64,000 bases of DNA from contig JAUYTU010000020.1 in assembly GCA_030694975.1 (NCBI GenBank), positions 62,001-126,000 on the forward strand, written 5' to 3'. Positions 25,341 through 38,065 of this stretch are shown piece by piece. The notes under the pieces are model-generated. The model worked only from the letters and a program-made list of their open reading frames with translations, was not told where the DNA came from and made no database searches. A program made the translations under genes and the position numbers. Origin of the DNA: Erysipelotrichaceae bacterium (GTDB lineage: Bacteria; Bacillota_I; Bacilli_A; Erysipelotrichales; Erysipelotrichaceae). The stretch's first letter is position 1. Each line of letters opens with the position of its first letter.

Positions 25341-26696
25341 ATGACTTACGTAGAGACATATCTTGAGGATATCTGGAGCAAGACAAAACAGTTCATGAAA
25401 AACAGTGGGTATGTAGATGCAATTGTATATGATACCTACTTCGATGAATCCTCTTTAAAGGATCTATCTGAAAGCAAGGCTGTTATTGTTGTTCCAACAC
25501 AGATTCAAAAGGTAATATTATTGCAGGAGACCGGTTTTATTGTGTCTTCTCTTAAATCTGTTTTAGACAAAGATGTAGACTGTGATATTTATACGCAATT
25601 TGAGTTTGCCAAGCGTCCGTCAGCATCCTTGGTCCACCCAAACATTATAGATAATTTAGATGAAGATGGTGTCTTGTCTTTTTATACATTCGATAATTTT
25701 GTGGTAGGTCCAAGCAATAAAGAGTCTCATTCAGCCGCTTTGGCTTGTGCATACAACCCTGGTAAATTTTATAATCCTTTGTTTATTTTCGGTAATTCCG
25801 GTTTGGGTAAGACTCACTTACTAAATTCAATTGGAAATTATGTTAAGAAAAACTATCCTGATAAGCGTGTTTTATATACTTCTGGGGCTGATTTTGTAAC
25901 TCGTGTCGTAAGTTCGATTAAAGATAACTCCATAGAAGAATTTAAATTAAGCATGCAAATGGTTGATGTATTATTGATGGATGACATTCAGTTTTTAGCT
26001 GGCAAAGAAAAGTCTCACGAGATATTTTTCTATATCTTTAATGATCTTGTTAATAATCGCCGACAAATTGTGTTAACTTCTGACCGGCACCCTCAAGAAA
26101 TCAAAGGTTTGGAAGAACGACTGATCAGTCGTTTCTCATCCGGTTTGTCTGTTGGAGTTGATTCACCTGAATTTGAGACATCGTTAGCTATTTTGAAGAA
26201 AAAAATGGAGTATCAGAGTGTTGATCCTACATTTATCGAAGATGATGTACTTGCCTATATTGCAACAAACTTTTCCAAAGATGTCAGGAAATTGGAAGGT
26301 GCGTTAAATCGTTTGCTTTTTTATTCCATAAATTTCTCAAATAGTGGCCGAATTGACTTTAAAACAGCTGTGAGTGCTTTTAAAGGACAAACAGCCGTCA
26401 GTGATAAAAACGAGCTCTCAGCAAATAAAATTAAAAGAGTGGTCGCTGATTACTATGGTTTAACCAAGCAGCAACTTATATCAAAATCAAGAACAAAAAA
26501 TATCGCTAACGCCCGACACATTGCTATGTATTTATGCAGAAAACACTTAGATTTGCCTTTTATTAAGATTGGTGAAGAGTTTGGTAAGCGCGATCATTCA
26601 ACAGTTATAAGCTCTTGTGACAAAGTTGATAAGCAATGTAAAAATGATGAAGTATTTCTACTGGCGATCAAAGAGATAGAACGTTCCTTAATTTAG
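25341..26696 (+). CDS. dnaA: Chromosomal replication initiator DnaA
   Basis: 451 residues from ATG 25341; an in-frame TTG at 25326 lies too close to its ribosome site. Domain I about 1-75, a short linker, AAA+ domain with Walker A GNSGLGKTH near residue 150 and Walker B LLMDDIQF, then the DNA-binding domain IV with ARHIAMYLCRKH and the DnaA signature GKRDHSTVISSCDKV. It binds the boxes at 24945-25296 and 26697-26791 and opens the origin. A DnaA box follows its stop codon directly. Confidence 0.98.
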   Translation: MTYVETYLEDIWSKTKQFMKNSGYVDAIVYDTYFDESSLKDLSESKAVIVVPTQIQKVILLQETGFIVSSLKSVLDKDVDCDIYTQFEFAKRPSASLVHPNIIDNLDEDGVLSFYTFDNFVVGPSNKESHSAALACAYNPGKFYNPLFIFGNSGLGKTHLLNSIGNYVKKNYPDKRVLYTSGADFVTRVVSSIKDNSIEEFKLSMQMVDVLLMDDIQFLAGKEKSHEIFFYIFNDLVNNRRQIVLTSDRHPQEIKGLEERLISRFSSGLSVGVDSPEFETSLAILKKKMEYQSVDPTFIEDDVLAYIATNFSKDVRKLEGALNRLLFYSINFSNSGRIDFKTAVSAFKGQTAVSDKNELSANKIKRVVADYYGLTKQQLISKSRTKNIANARHIAMYLCRKHLDLPFIKIGEEFGKRDHSTVISSCDKVDKQCKNDEVFLLAIKEIERSLI

Positions 26697-26837
26697 TTAT
26701 CAACAGATTTATTCTCTTTATTTTAACAGGAAAAAGTGGTAAAATAATATAGTAAATAATAGGCTTTTTGGATTTTGTCAACTTTTCCACAGGCTTAATT
26801 ATAATTATCTTAAAGAAGATAACAGGAGGTCAACAAC
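26697..26837. other. Origin part between dnaA and dnaN, with dnaN promoter
   Basis: 141 bp, very AT-rich. DnaA boxes TTATCAACA at 26697-26705 (starting right after the dnaA stop) and TTTTCCACA at 26783-26791. An A/T stretch at about 26735-26760, read on the minus strand, has a CTA/TTA-like trinucleotide rhythm that could be a DnaA-trio unwinding element; this is tentative. A TTGTCA (26775-26780) and TATAAT (26800-26805) 19 bp apart may be the dnaN promoter, with a DnaA box between them. Confidence 0.7.
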
Positions 26838-27959
26838 ATGGATTTCAGAATTTCTAAGAGGGCTTTCTACAATGCCTTGTCTGCAGTAGCAAGAGCTATC
26901 TCCGCAAATTCGCCATTGCCGTCATTATCCGGTATAAAGATCGAAGTATCCAGTGAAGAAATCGTTCTGACTGGCAGCGATTCGGAAATTTCGATTCAAA
27001 AACGTTTACTCAAAGGTGAAGATGATTTTGTATTGGATATCAAAGAACCGGGATCTATCGTTATTGAAGCAAAATACATATTGGAAATTGTTAGAAAAAT
27101 CGATGCTGATGAGATACATGTAGAGATTATTGATGGATCTCTGACAAAAATCAGCGGACATTCAGCTGAATTCAATATCAATGGTATGAAAGCTGTGGAT
27201 TACCCGATGATTGATTTCTCAAAACCGCAAAAGCAATTTACGATTGAAGCGGATGTATTAGCAAAAATTATAAATCAAACATCCTTTGCTACCAGTGACA
27301 AAGAAACCAGACCGGTATTAACCGGCGTTAATTTCAAAGCAGAAGGAAACCGTTTGGAATGTGTTGCTACTGACAGTTACAGATTAGCTCGAAAGATCGT
27401 TTCTTTGTCTGAATCAAATCATTTCAACATTACAATTCCATCAAAAGCGTTAAGTGAGATTGTTAAAACCATCGAACGTGACAGCAACGTTCTTGTTTGT
27501 GTTTCAGATAAAAAAGCTCAATTTTGGATTGATCACACAGTTATTCAAACCCGTTTGATTGATGGTGTTTATCCAGAAACCGGCCGTTTGATTCCGAGTG
27601 AATTTATGTATGAATTGACGGTCGATACCAGAGATATGTTAAATGCCATTGACCGTGCATCATTTATAAAAAGTGAAGGTATATCCATTATAAAACTTTC
27701 TGCATCTGAAAAAGAAATTGTAATTTCCAGTAAATCACAGGAAGTAGGATCATCAACAGAAAAACTTACAGCGATTCAGTATAAGGGAAAACCTTTAGAA
27801 ATATCATTCAGCGGACGTTATGTTTTTGATGCCATCCGCGTTTTAAATGGACCAATCGTTAAAATTGAGTTCTGCGGTGAAATGAAACCTTTCATCATTC
27901 GGAATATGGATGATGATTCAGTCTTACAATTAGTTTTACCAGTGAGAACGTATTCCTAA
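26838..27959 (+). CDS. dnaN: DNA polymerase III beta subunit (sliding clamp)
   Basis: 373 residues, standard clamp length, three similar clamp domains. The C-terminus ends VLQLVLPVRTYS, the usual MPxR-like end that forms the client-binding pocket. It encircles DNA and tethers the replicase and repair proteins. ACAGGAGGTCAACAAC gives a strong ribosome site for ATG 26838. Confidence 0.98.
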   Translation: MDFRISKRAFYNALSAVARAISANSPLPSLSGIKIEVSSEEIVLTGSDSEISIQKRLLKGEDDFVLDIKEPGSIVIEAKYILEIVRKIDADEIHVEIIDGSLTKISGHSAEFNINGMKAVDYPMIDFSKPQKQFTIEADVLAKIINQTSFATSDKETRPVLTGVNFKAEGNRLECVATDSYRLARKIVSLSESNHFNITIPSKALSEIVKTIERDSNVLVCVSDKKAQFWIDHTVIQTRLIDGVYPETGRLIPSEFMYELTVDTRDMLNAIDRASFIKSEGISIIKLSASEKEIVISSKSQEVGSSTEKLTAIQYKGKPLEISFSGRYVFDAIRVLNGPIVKIEFCGEMKPFIIRNMDDDSVLQLVLPVRTYS

Positions 27960-27970
27960 AAGTGATAAAC

Positions 27971-27986
27971 GGCCCTTAGGGGCCAT
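27971..27986 (+). terminator. Weak hairpin after dnaN
   Basis: 5-bp GC stem GGCCC / GGGCC followed by ATTTTC. Probably only partial termination, since S4 protein, recF and gyrB follow on the same strand. Confidence 0.4.
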
Positions 27987-28031
27987 TTTCATGAGTGTGC
28001 GTTTTATATTTAGTATGAAAGAAGGAAGTTT

Positions 28032-28231
28032 ATGGTTAAAATCGACACCGAATATATTACTTTAGGACAATTACTTAAAATGACAAACGTTATCAATTCA
28101 GGCGCGGAAGCGAAGATGGCCGTTAAGGAAATGAAGATTTTTGTTAACGCTCAAAAAGAAGACCGCAGAGGAAGAAAACTGTATCCGGGCGATGTTGTAA
28201 ATGTTGATAAAAAGATATTTAAGGTTGAAAA

Positions 28232-28235
<4 letters not shown>
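28032..28235 (+). CDS. yaaA: S4-domain protein YaaA (RlbA-like)
   Basis: 67 residues. A small S4-like RNA-binding fold (YITLGQLLKMTNVINSGAEAKMAV followed by GRKLYPGDVV). Always found between dnaN and recF in Firmicutes. In Bacillus it is linked to ribosome assembly. Its last codon overlaps recF by ATGA, so translation is coupled. Confidence 0.9.
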
Positions 28236-31254
<3,019 letters not shown>

Positions 31255-31267
31255 AAGGAGGTAAATC

Positions 31268-33730
31268 ATGGAAGATTATAGTGGACAAAAAATCAGACAA
31301 GTCAATATAACATCAGAGATGAAGACCTCGTTTCTTGATTATGCCATGTCTGTAATCGTAGCAAGAGCATTACCGGATGTCAGGGATGGATTAAAACCTG
31401 TACATCGTCGGATTTTGTATGCAATGAACGATTTGGGAATGCACAGTGACAAACCTTTTAAGAAATCAGCCCGTATCGTTGGTGAAGTTATCGGTAAATA
31501 TCATCCGCATGGAGATGTTGCTGTTTATGACACGATGGTGCGCATGGCTCAAGATTTTTCCTATCGGTACATGTTAATCGACGGGCATGGAAACTTTGGT
31601 TCCATTGATGGGGATGGTGCTGCAGCTATGCGGTACACGGAAGCCCGTATGTCGAAAATTGCCATGGAACTTTTGCGCGATATTCAAAAAGATACGATTG
31701 ATTTTATGGATAATTATGACGGCGAAGAACAAGAACCTGTCGTTATGCCTGCGCATTTTCCAAATTTACTTGTCAATGGTACTACTGGGATTGCGGTGGG
31801 AATGGCCACCAATATTCCGCCACATCATTTGGGTGAGACGATTGATGCTGCGATTGCAGTCATGGAAGATCCATCTATTTCAGTTGTTGACTTAATGGAA
31901 ATTATTAAAGGGCCTGATTTTCCAACAGGAGCTTATATTTTGGGGCGGTCAGGTATTAAACAAGCCTATGAAACCGGTCGAGGTTCAATCCTTGTACGAG
32001 CTAAAGTAGATACAATAGAAATGGCAAACGGGAAAAAGCAGTTGATCGTTTCTGAAATTCCCTATCAAGTAAATAAAGCCAATCTCGTTGAGAAAATCGC
32101 GCAATTGGTCAGAGATAAGTTAATTGAAGGCATTACCGATTTACGTGATGAATCAAACCGTGATGGGATTCGTGTGGTTATTGAATTACGCAGAGATGTG
32201 CAAAGTGAAGTTATTTTAAACCAATTATACCGAATGACAGCATTACAGACGACATTTGGTGTCAATATGCTGGCTTTAGTTGATAATGCACCTAAGCAGC
32301 TGTCCATTAAAGAAGTGTTGAATCATTATATTGATCATCAAGTAGATGTAGTCGTCAGAAGAACGAATTATGATTTAAACCGGGCTAAAGACCGGGCTCA
32401 TATTTTGGAAGGACTACGAATTGCTTTGGATTTTATTGATGAAGTTATCGCGATTATCCGTTCTTCGAAAGATGATTCTACTGCGATGTTTTCGTTAATT
32501 GAGCGATTCGGTTTGACTGAAATTCAGGCAAAGGCGATATTGGATATGCGTTTGCGCCGGTTAACCGGATTAGAACGTTCAAAAATTGAAGAGGAATATG
32601 CGCAATTAATGTCAGCAATTGCTGATTTCGAGGATATTCTTGCCAATCATTGGCGAATCATGGCTATTATCAAAGATGAATTGATTGAAGTTAAAACCCG
32701 ATTCAAAGATTTACGTCGTACGGAAGTTATTGAAGCGGATCTGGATATGCAAGATGAAGATTTGATTCCGGTAGAGGATGTCGTAATAGCAATGACGCTC
32801 AACGGATATATCAAACGCACAACGATCGATACTTTCCATGTTCAAAATCGTGGCGGTAAAGGTGTTAAGGGAATGGCGACCCATTCAGACGATATTGTTG
32901 ATCAGTTCATTACGATGTCGACCCATGATTATTTACTGCTATTCACTAATTTTGGCAAAGTGTATCGCATTAAGGGCTATCGCGTGCCTCAAGCGAGTCG
33001 AATTGCCAAAGGAATACCGGTGGTTAATCTCTTGAATTTGGATAAAGAAGAAAAAGTTAAAGCAATGTCAGCGGTCAGTACCGACTCTACAAATGCATTC
33101 TTTGTATTCTCAACAAAAGAAGGATTGGTTAAGCGAGTAGCTGTGTCAGAGTTTGAGTCGATTCGTCAGACCGGTAAGATAGCGATTTCGCTGCGTGATG
33201 GTGACGAGTTGATTGCTGTTAAGCAAACAACAGGGGATGATGAAATCATTATCGCCGGAGCCAATGGAAAAGCGGTCCGATTCAACGAAAACGATGTTCG
33301 TCCGATGGGACGAAATGCTGCTGGTGTTCGTGGATTCAATGTCGATGGCAGTGAGGTCATTGGAATGACAACAGATAAAGAAGGTGAGTACATTCTTGCG
33401 GTTACTCAAGGCGGATATGGTAAGAAATCAGCTCTAGTGGACTACCGACTCACTAACCGAGGTGCAAAAGGTGTTAAAACCATCAATATTACGGAGAAAA
33501 ACGGTCCGTTGGTATCTATGCGTGCAGTTACAGGAAGTGAAGAATTGCTAATTGTTACAGATGAAGGAATCGTAATTAGAATCTCATTGAAAAATGTCGG
33601 AACTTATGGGCGTAATACCCAAGGAGTTAAATTAATCCAACTGGGTGAGGGGCATAGTGTTTCCTCGGTTGCGGTTATCCCGGTAGAAGAAAGTGAAGAT
33701 TCACAAGAATCAGAAGAGCCTAAATCATAA
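31268..33730 (+). CDS. gyrA: DNA gyrase subunit A
   Basis: 820 residues. Catalytic Tyr in [10 protein letters not shown] near residue 123. The C-terminal beta-pinwheel opens with [11 protein letters not shown] near 527, the GyrA-box that distinguishes gyrase from topoisomerase IV. The quinolone region reads [10 protein letters not shown], with Val at residue 84 where Escherichia coli has Ser83 (codon 31517-31519). An acidic tail ([12 protein letters not shown]) ends the protein. AAGGAGG precedes ATG 31268. Confidence 0.98.
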   Translation: MEDYSGQKIRQVNITSEMKTSFLDYAMSVIVARALPDVRDGLKPVHRRILYAMNDLGMHSDKPFKKSARIVGEVIGKYHPHGDVAVYDTMVRMAQDFSYRYMLIDGHGNFGSIDGDGAAAMRYTEARMSKIAMELLRDIQKDTIDFMDNYDGEEQEPVVMPAHFPNLLVNGTTGIAVGMATNIPPHHLGETIDAAIAVMEDPSISVVDLMEIIKGPDFPTGAYILGRSGIKQAYETGRGSILVRAKVDTIEMANGKKQLIVSEIPYQVNKANLVEKIAQLVRDKLIEGITDLRDESNRDGIRVVIELRRDVQSEVILNQLYRMTALQTTFGVNMLALVDNAPKQLSIKEVLNHYIDHQVDVVVRRTNYDLNRAKDRAHILEGLRIALDFIDEVIAIIRSSKDDSTAMFSLIERFGLTEIQAKAILDMRLRRLTGLERSKIEEEYAQLMSAIADFEDILANHWRIMAIIKDELIEVKTRFKDLRRTEVIEADLDMQDEDLIPVEDVVIAMTLNGYIKRTTIDTFHVQNRGGKGVKGMATHSDDIVDQFITMSTHDYLLLFTNFGKVYRIKGYRVPQASRIAKGIPVVNLLNLDKEEKVKAMSAVSTDSTNAFFVFSTKEGLVKRVAVSEFESIRQTGKIAISLRDGDELIAVKQTTGDDEIIIAGANGKAVRFNENDVRPMGRNAAGVRGFNVDGSEVIGMTTDKEGEYILAVTQGGYGKKSALVDYRLTNRGAKGVKTINITEKNGPLVSMRAVTGSEELLIVTDEGIVIRISLKNVGTYGRNTQGVKLIQLGEGHSVSSVAVIPVEESEDSQESEEPKS

Positions 33731-33733
33731 AAT

Positions 33734-33759
33734 ACGGCGAGCTCATGCGGGCTCGCCGT
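33734..33759. terminator. Bidirectional terminator after gyrA
   Basis: 9-bp perfect GC-rich stem ACGGCGAGC / GCTCGCCGT with an 8-base loop and T-rich flank; the convergent EamA gene stops inside it (33743). Confidence 0.88.
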
Positions 33760-34597
33760 TTATTTTGTAGTTTTCTTTGGTTTTCGTAATGTTATATATT
33801 ACGATCGTAAGCAAAACGATAGAACCGCCAAACAAAGATAGTATTCCGGGTATCTCACCGATTGCCAGAAATACCCAAATTGGATTCAAAATAGGCTCTA
33901 TGGTTGCTATTATTGAACTTTTAACGGCTGAAGTCTTTTTTATTCCTAATGAGAATAAAATGTAGGGCACACCCAGTTGTAAGGTCCCCATAAGCAATAT
34001 AACAGTCCAGTTGATTGCACTGAAAGTAAGAAAGTTTTTGTCAAAAAACAGAAACGGCAATAAGAATATACTGAATAAATTACCTAATAAAGAAGCATCA
34101 ACGGGATTTGCGTTAGGTAGTTTATTAGCAAAAAACACACCGGCAAAACTTACACCGGAAAGTAGACCAATGAAATCACCAAGCCAGTAGCCGGTTTGAA
34201 GTCTTTCGATAAAGAAAAGCGAAATACCAAACAATGTTAATGTAACCGCAATTACATCTTTACGTGAAGGGGTATATTTTTGAAATATAAATGAAAATAG
34301 CAGAATGAATACAGGTGCAGAATATTGAAGGACGATTGCATTGGCTGAAGTGGTCAGTTTATTGGCTAACATAAACAATGTAGTCGTTAAGGTTAAGGAA
34401 ATTGCCGATAAGATCGTTGATTTCGAGAATGAAACACGCATTTTACCGCGATATATTAAGATTACAACAAAAGCTATCAGACCCCGAACGCAAGCAATTG
34501 AGAAAGCGTTCCAAGTTAAAATTTTTGCGGCAAGTCCACCAAAACTCCACATAACCGCGGCTATAAATATTAACAGTGATCCATCGCGTTGTTTCAT
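33743..34597 (-). CDS. EamA/DMT-family transporter
   Basis: 284 residues from ATG 34597 (GAAGGAACC upstream); in-frame ATG 34627 is less likely. Ten hydrophobic helices in two EamA repeats; MWSFGGLAAK in the first and LLSGVSFAGVFFANK in the second are typical of RhaT/YdcZ-like metabolite exporters. Substrate unknown. It points toward oriC, against the main orientation of the right arm. Confidence 0.9.
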   Translation of the reverse strand: MKQRDGSLLIFIAAVMWSFGGLAAKILTWNAFSIACVRGLIAFVVILIYRGKMRVSFSKSTILSAISLTLTTTLFMLANKLTTSANAIVLQYSAPVFILLFSFIFQKYTPSRKDVIAVTLTLFGISLFFIERLQTGYWLGDFIGLLSGVSFAGVFFANKLPNANPVDASLLGNLFSIFLLPFLFFDKNFLTFSAINWTVILLMGTLQLGVPYILFSLGIKKTSAVKSSIIATIEPILNPIWVFLAIGEIPGILSLFGGSIVLLTIVIYNITKTKENYKINGEPA

Positions 34598-34641
34598 AGA
34601 GGTTCCTTCTTTACTAGGTTTATGCATGCTATTCTACACTA

Positions 34642-34668
34642 AACACAGGTATTTTAACACAGGTATTT
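34642..34668. repeat. Two 13-bp direct repeats upstream of the unknown gene
   Basis: AACACAGGTATTT occurs at 34642-34654 and 34656-34668, a 14-bp period. They lie between the divergent EamA gene and the unknown gene at 34730 and could be a regulator binding site or a small slippage duplication. Confidence 0.6.
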
Positions 34669-34729
34669 AAAATATTGTATAAGTCATTGGTCTGTGAGAA
34701 AATAACAACAATGTATTGGAGGCAATTAC

Positions 34730-35299
34730 ATGGAAACAATCTATTATTGTTGTAGTATAAGTGGATTGAAAGTGATAACTCCACATTTGGATGCGTTTGA
34801 GAAACTTAAAATCGATGGAAATAGAGGTAAAATTCCAAGTTTATTAAATTACATCGCACATAACAATGAGTTTAAGTTTTCTGTAGGGAAAGACTCGAGA
34901 AATGGACAATATTTTATTTGTGAACGGATTCAAGATAGCCTTTATACAGCTCTTAAAGGTAACAGAGCATCTATTTATGAGTTAAAAGGTTCTTTTTCAC
35001 TATGTGTGGATATTTTAGCGGTAGATCTGCCTTGTGAAGTAGCCGACGAGGAAATAATTAATGACATGTTTGATTACCTATTTGAGTTAGTGGAAAGAGG
35101 ATTACTCAAAGTTTGTCTCTATCCCGATAGAATTAACGGTATTCCTGAAGATGACCTAGATTTGGTCAATCGTGCCATCTTGCAGTATCGCATGTATGGA
35201 GAATGTGTCTTGAAAGAGATAGCAATTTATCATCCTCAATTACTCACTCGCGTAAAACAAGGCATAGAATCGGATTTATTCAAGGATTATGGCATCTAA
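34730..35299 (+). CDS. Protein of unknown function
   Basis: 189 residues, no signal peptide or membrane helix. The start METIYYCCSISGLKVITPH has paired Cys; later parts include FICERIQDSLYTAL and a mixed acidic helical C-terminus. I do not recognise a family. TTGGAGGC precedes ATG 34730. It stands alone between EamA and the serS promoter, whose -35 begins 6 bp after the stop codon, so read-through into serS is possible. Confidence 0.65.
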   Translation: METIYYCCSISGLKVITPHLDAFEKLKIDGNRGKIPSLLNYIAHNNEFKFSVGKDSRNGQYFICERIQDSLYTALKGNRASIYELKGSFSLCVDILAVDLPCEVADEEIINDMFDYLFELVERGLLKVCLYPDRINGIPEDDLDLVNRAILQYRMYGECVLKEIAIYHPQLLTRVKQGIESDLFKDYGI

Positions 35300-35304
35300 T
35301 CATG

Positions 35305-35333
35305 TTGACAATGTTTGTAGACACTATTAGAAT
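35305..35333 (+). promoter_or_regulatory. Promoter of the serS T-box transcript
   Basis: Perfect -35 TTGACA (35305-35310), 17-bp spacer, -10 TAGAAT (35328-35333). Confidence 0.8.
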
Positions 35334-35339
35334 ATACCT

Positions 35340-36863
<1,524 letters not shown>

Positions 36864-36869
36864 AAACAT

Positions 36870-36952
36870 GCTATCACAACGTTACCTACTGAACCAGGTC
36901 AGGGTCGGAAGACAGCAGCCTTAAGGTGGCTCTGACGTGTGTGATAGCTTTT
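36870..36952 (+). ncRNA. ffs: Signal recognition particle RNA, small bacterial 4.5S-like type
   Basis: The conserved apical part AGGTCAGGGTCGGAAGACAG followed by CAGCC forms the Ffh-binding hairpin with GGAA tetraloop. The ends GCTATCACA and TGTGATAGC pair, closing a single rod-like helix of about 80 nt. It lacks the Alu domain of the long Bacillus scRNA. It sits between serS and tadA, close to dnaX, as the Bacillus scr gene does. T-rich sequence follows. Confidence 0.93.
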
Positions 36953-36971
36953 ATTTTACAAAAGGAGCCTT

Positions 36972-37433
36972 ATGAACGATAAAGACTACATGAATCTGGC
37001 TATAAATGAAGCAAAAGCCGCATTTCAGGAAAATGAAGTGCCAATCGGCTGTGTCATAATACATAAAGATAAGGTAATTGCTTCCACACATAACCGCAAA
37101 GAACAATTAAATCGTGCAACAGCCCACGCAGAGATATTGGCAATCGAACAAGCATGTATGGTGCTAAACGATTGGCGATTGGATGATTGTGCGTTGTATG
37201 TTACCTTAGAACCGTGTCCGATGTGTGCTGGCGCAATATTTCTGTCAAGAATCAAAAGGGTCGTCTTTGGGGCATTTGATCCCAAAGGAGGCGCATATGG
37301 TTCGAATTTTGATATGAACTCTGTGCCGCGACTTAATCATTACCCAATGATTACTAGTGGAGTTGAGAAAGATATGTGTGGCGAATTGTTAAAAGATTTC
37401 TTTAAAGTCAAAAGGCAAAAAGATCGTGAATAA
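36972..37433 (+). CDS. tadA: tRNA-specific adenosine deaminase TadA
   Basis: 153 residues. Zinc and catalytic motifs HAEILAIEQA (near residue 52) and PCPMCAGAIFLSRI (near 81) are intact; GAFDPKGGAYGS is the typical TadA segment. It makes inosine at position 34 of tRNA(Arg). AAAGGAGCCTT precedes ATG 36972. Confidence 0.95.
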   Translation: MNDKDYMNLAINEAKAAFQENEVPIGCVIIHKDKVIASTHNRKEQLNRATAHAEILAIEQACMVLNDWRLDDCALYVTLEPCPMCAGAIFLSRIKRVVFGAFDPKGGAYGSNFDMNSVPRLNHYPMITSGVEKDMCGELLKDFFKVKRQKDRE

Positions 37434-37436
37434 ACC

Positions 37437-37456
37437 AAGAGGAGATGTCTCCTCTT
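37437..37456 (+). terminator. Terminator after tadA
   Basis: 8-bp perfect stem AAGAGGAG / CTCCTCTT with a 4-base loop, then TTCTTTAT. Confidence 0.78.
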
Positions 37457-37488
37457 TTCTTTATATTGAGTATAAAAGTCGCTGGTTA

Positions 37489-37497
37489 TGGTATAAT
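37489..37497 (+). promoter_or_regulatory. Extended -10 promoter of the GNAT gene
   Basis: TGG directly before a perfect TATAAT (37492-37497), 33 bp ahead of the start codon. No good -35 at the right distance. Confidence 0.55.
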
Positions 37498-37530
37498 AAG
37501 TAAGACAACATTGAACAAAAAGGAGATATC

Positions 37531-37995
37531 ATGAAAGTAATCTCAGTGAGAAATCAACCAGAAACGGTTGATTCTGCTATCTCATACATACAGTCAACGT
37601 GGGCAAGTGAGCAAAGTAAGGCTGTTTATCAAGATTGTATATTTCACTCTTTGAGTACACCATCTGCGCTCCCTCGGTGGTACTTATTGTATGATGAGGA
37701 TAAAATTATCGGATGTGCAGGTTTGGTAACGAATGATTTTATTAGCCGAATGGATTTGTATCCTTGGGTATGCGCGCTATTTGTTGAAGAAACCCATCGA
37801 GGTAGAAATTTAGGAAAACTGCTCATTAATGCGGCGATTAGCGATGCAAAAGAGGGTGGATTTGAGAGTTGCTATTTATGCACAGATCATATTGGTTATT
37901 ATGAAAAATTTGGATTTATAAAGATTGGTGTTGGATTTCATCCCTGGGGAGAGACTTCTTCAATTTATCAAATTTCAACGAATAGAGGAATTTGA
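37531..37995 (+). CDS. GNAT-family N-acetyltransferase
   Basis: 154 residues. Acetyl-CoA motif A is seen as LFVEETHRGRNLGKLLINAA near residues 89-108, followed by CYLCTDHIGYYEKFGFIKIG, the usual motif B region. Substrate cannot be told. AAAGGAGATATC precedes ATG 37531. Stands alone between tadA and dnaX with its own promoter. Confidence 0.88.
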   Translation: MKVISVRNQPETVDSAISYIQSTWASEQSKAVYQDCIFHSLSTPSALPRWYLLYDEDKIIGCAGLVTNDFISRMDLYPWVCALFVEETHRGRNLGKLLINAAISDAKEGGFESCYLCTDHIGYYEKFGFIKIGVGFHPWGETSSIYQISTNRGI

Positions 37996-38065
37996 GCATA
38001 TAGTTCGATAATCTTTCAATAAATTGTTTGATTAAGTACAAATAACATGGAAAGAAGGGCTTATT

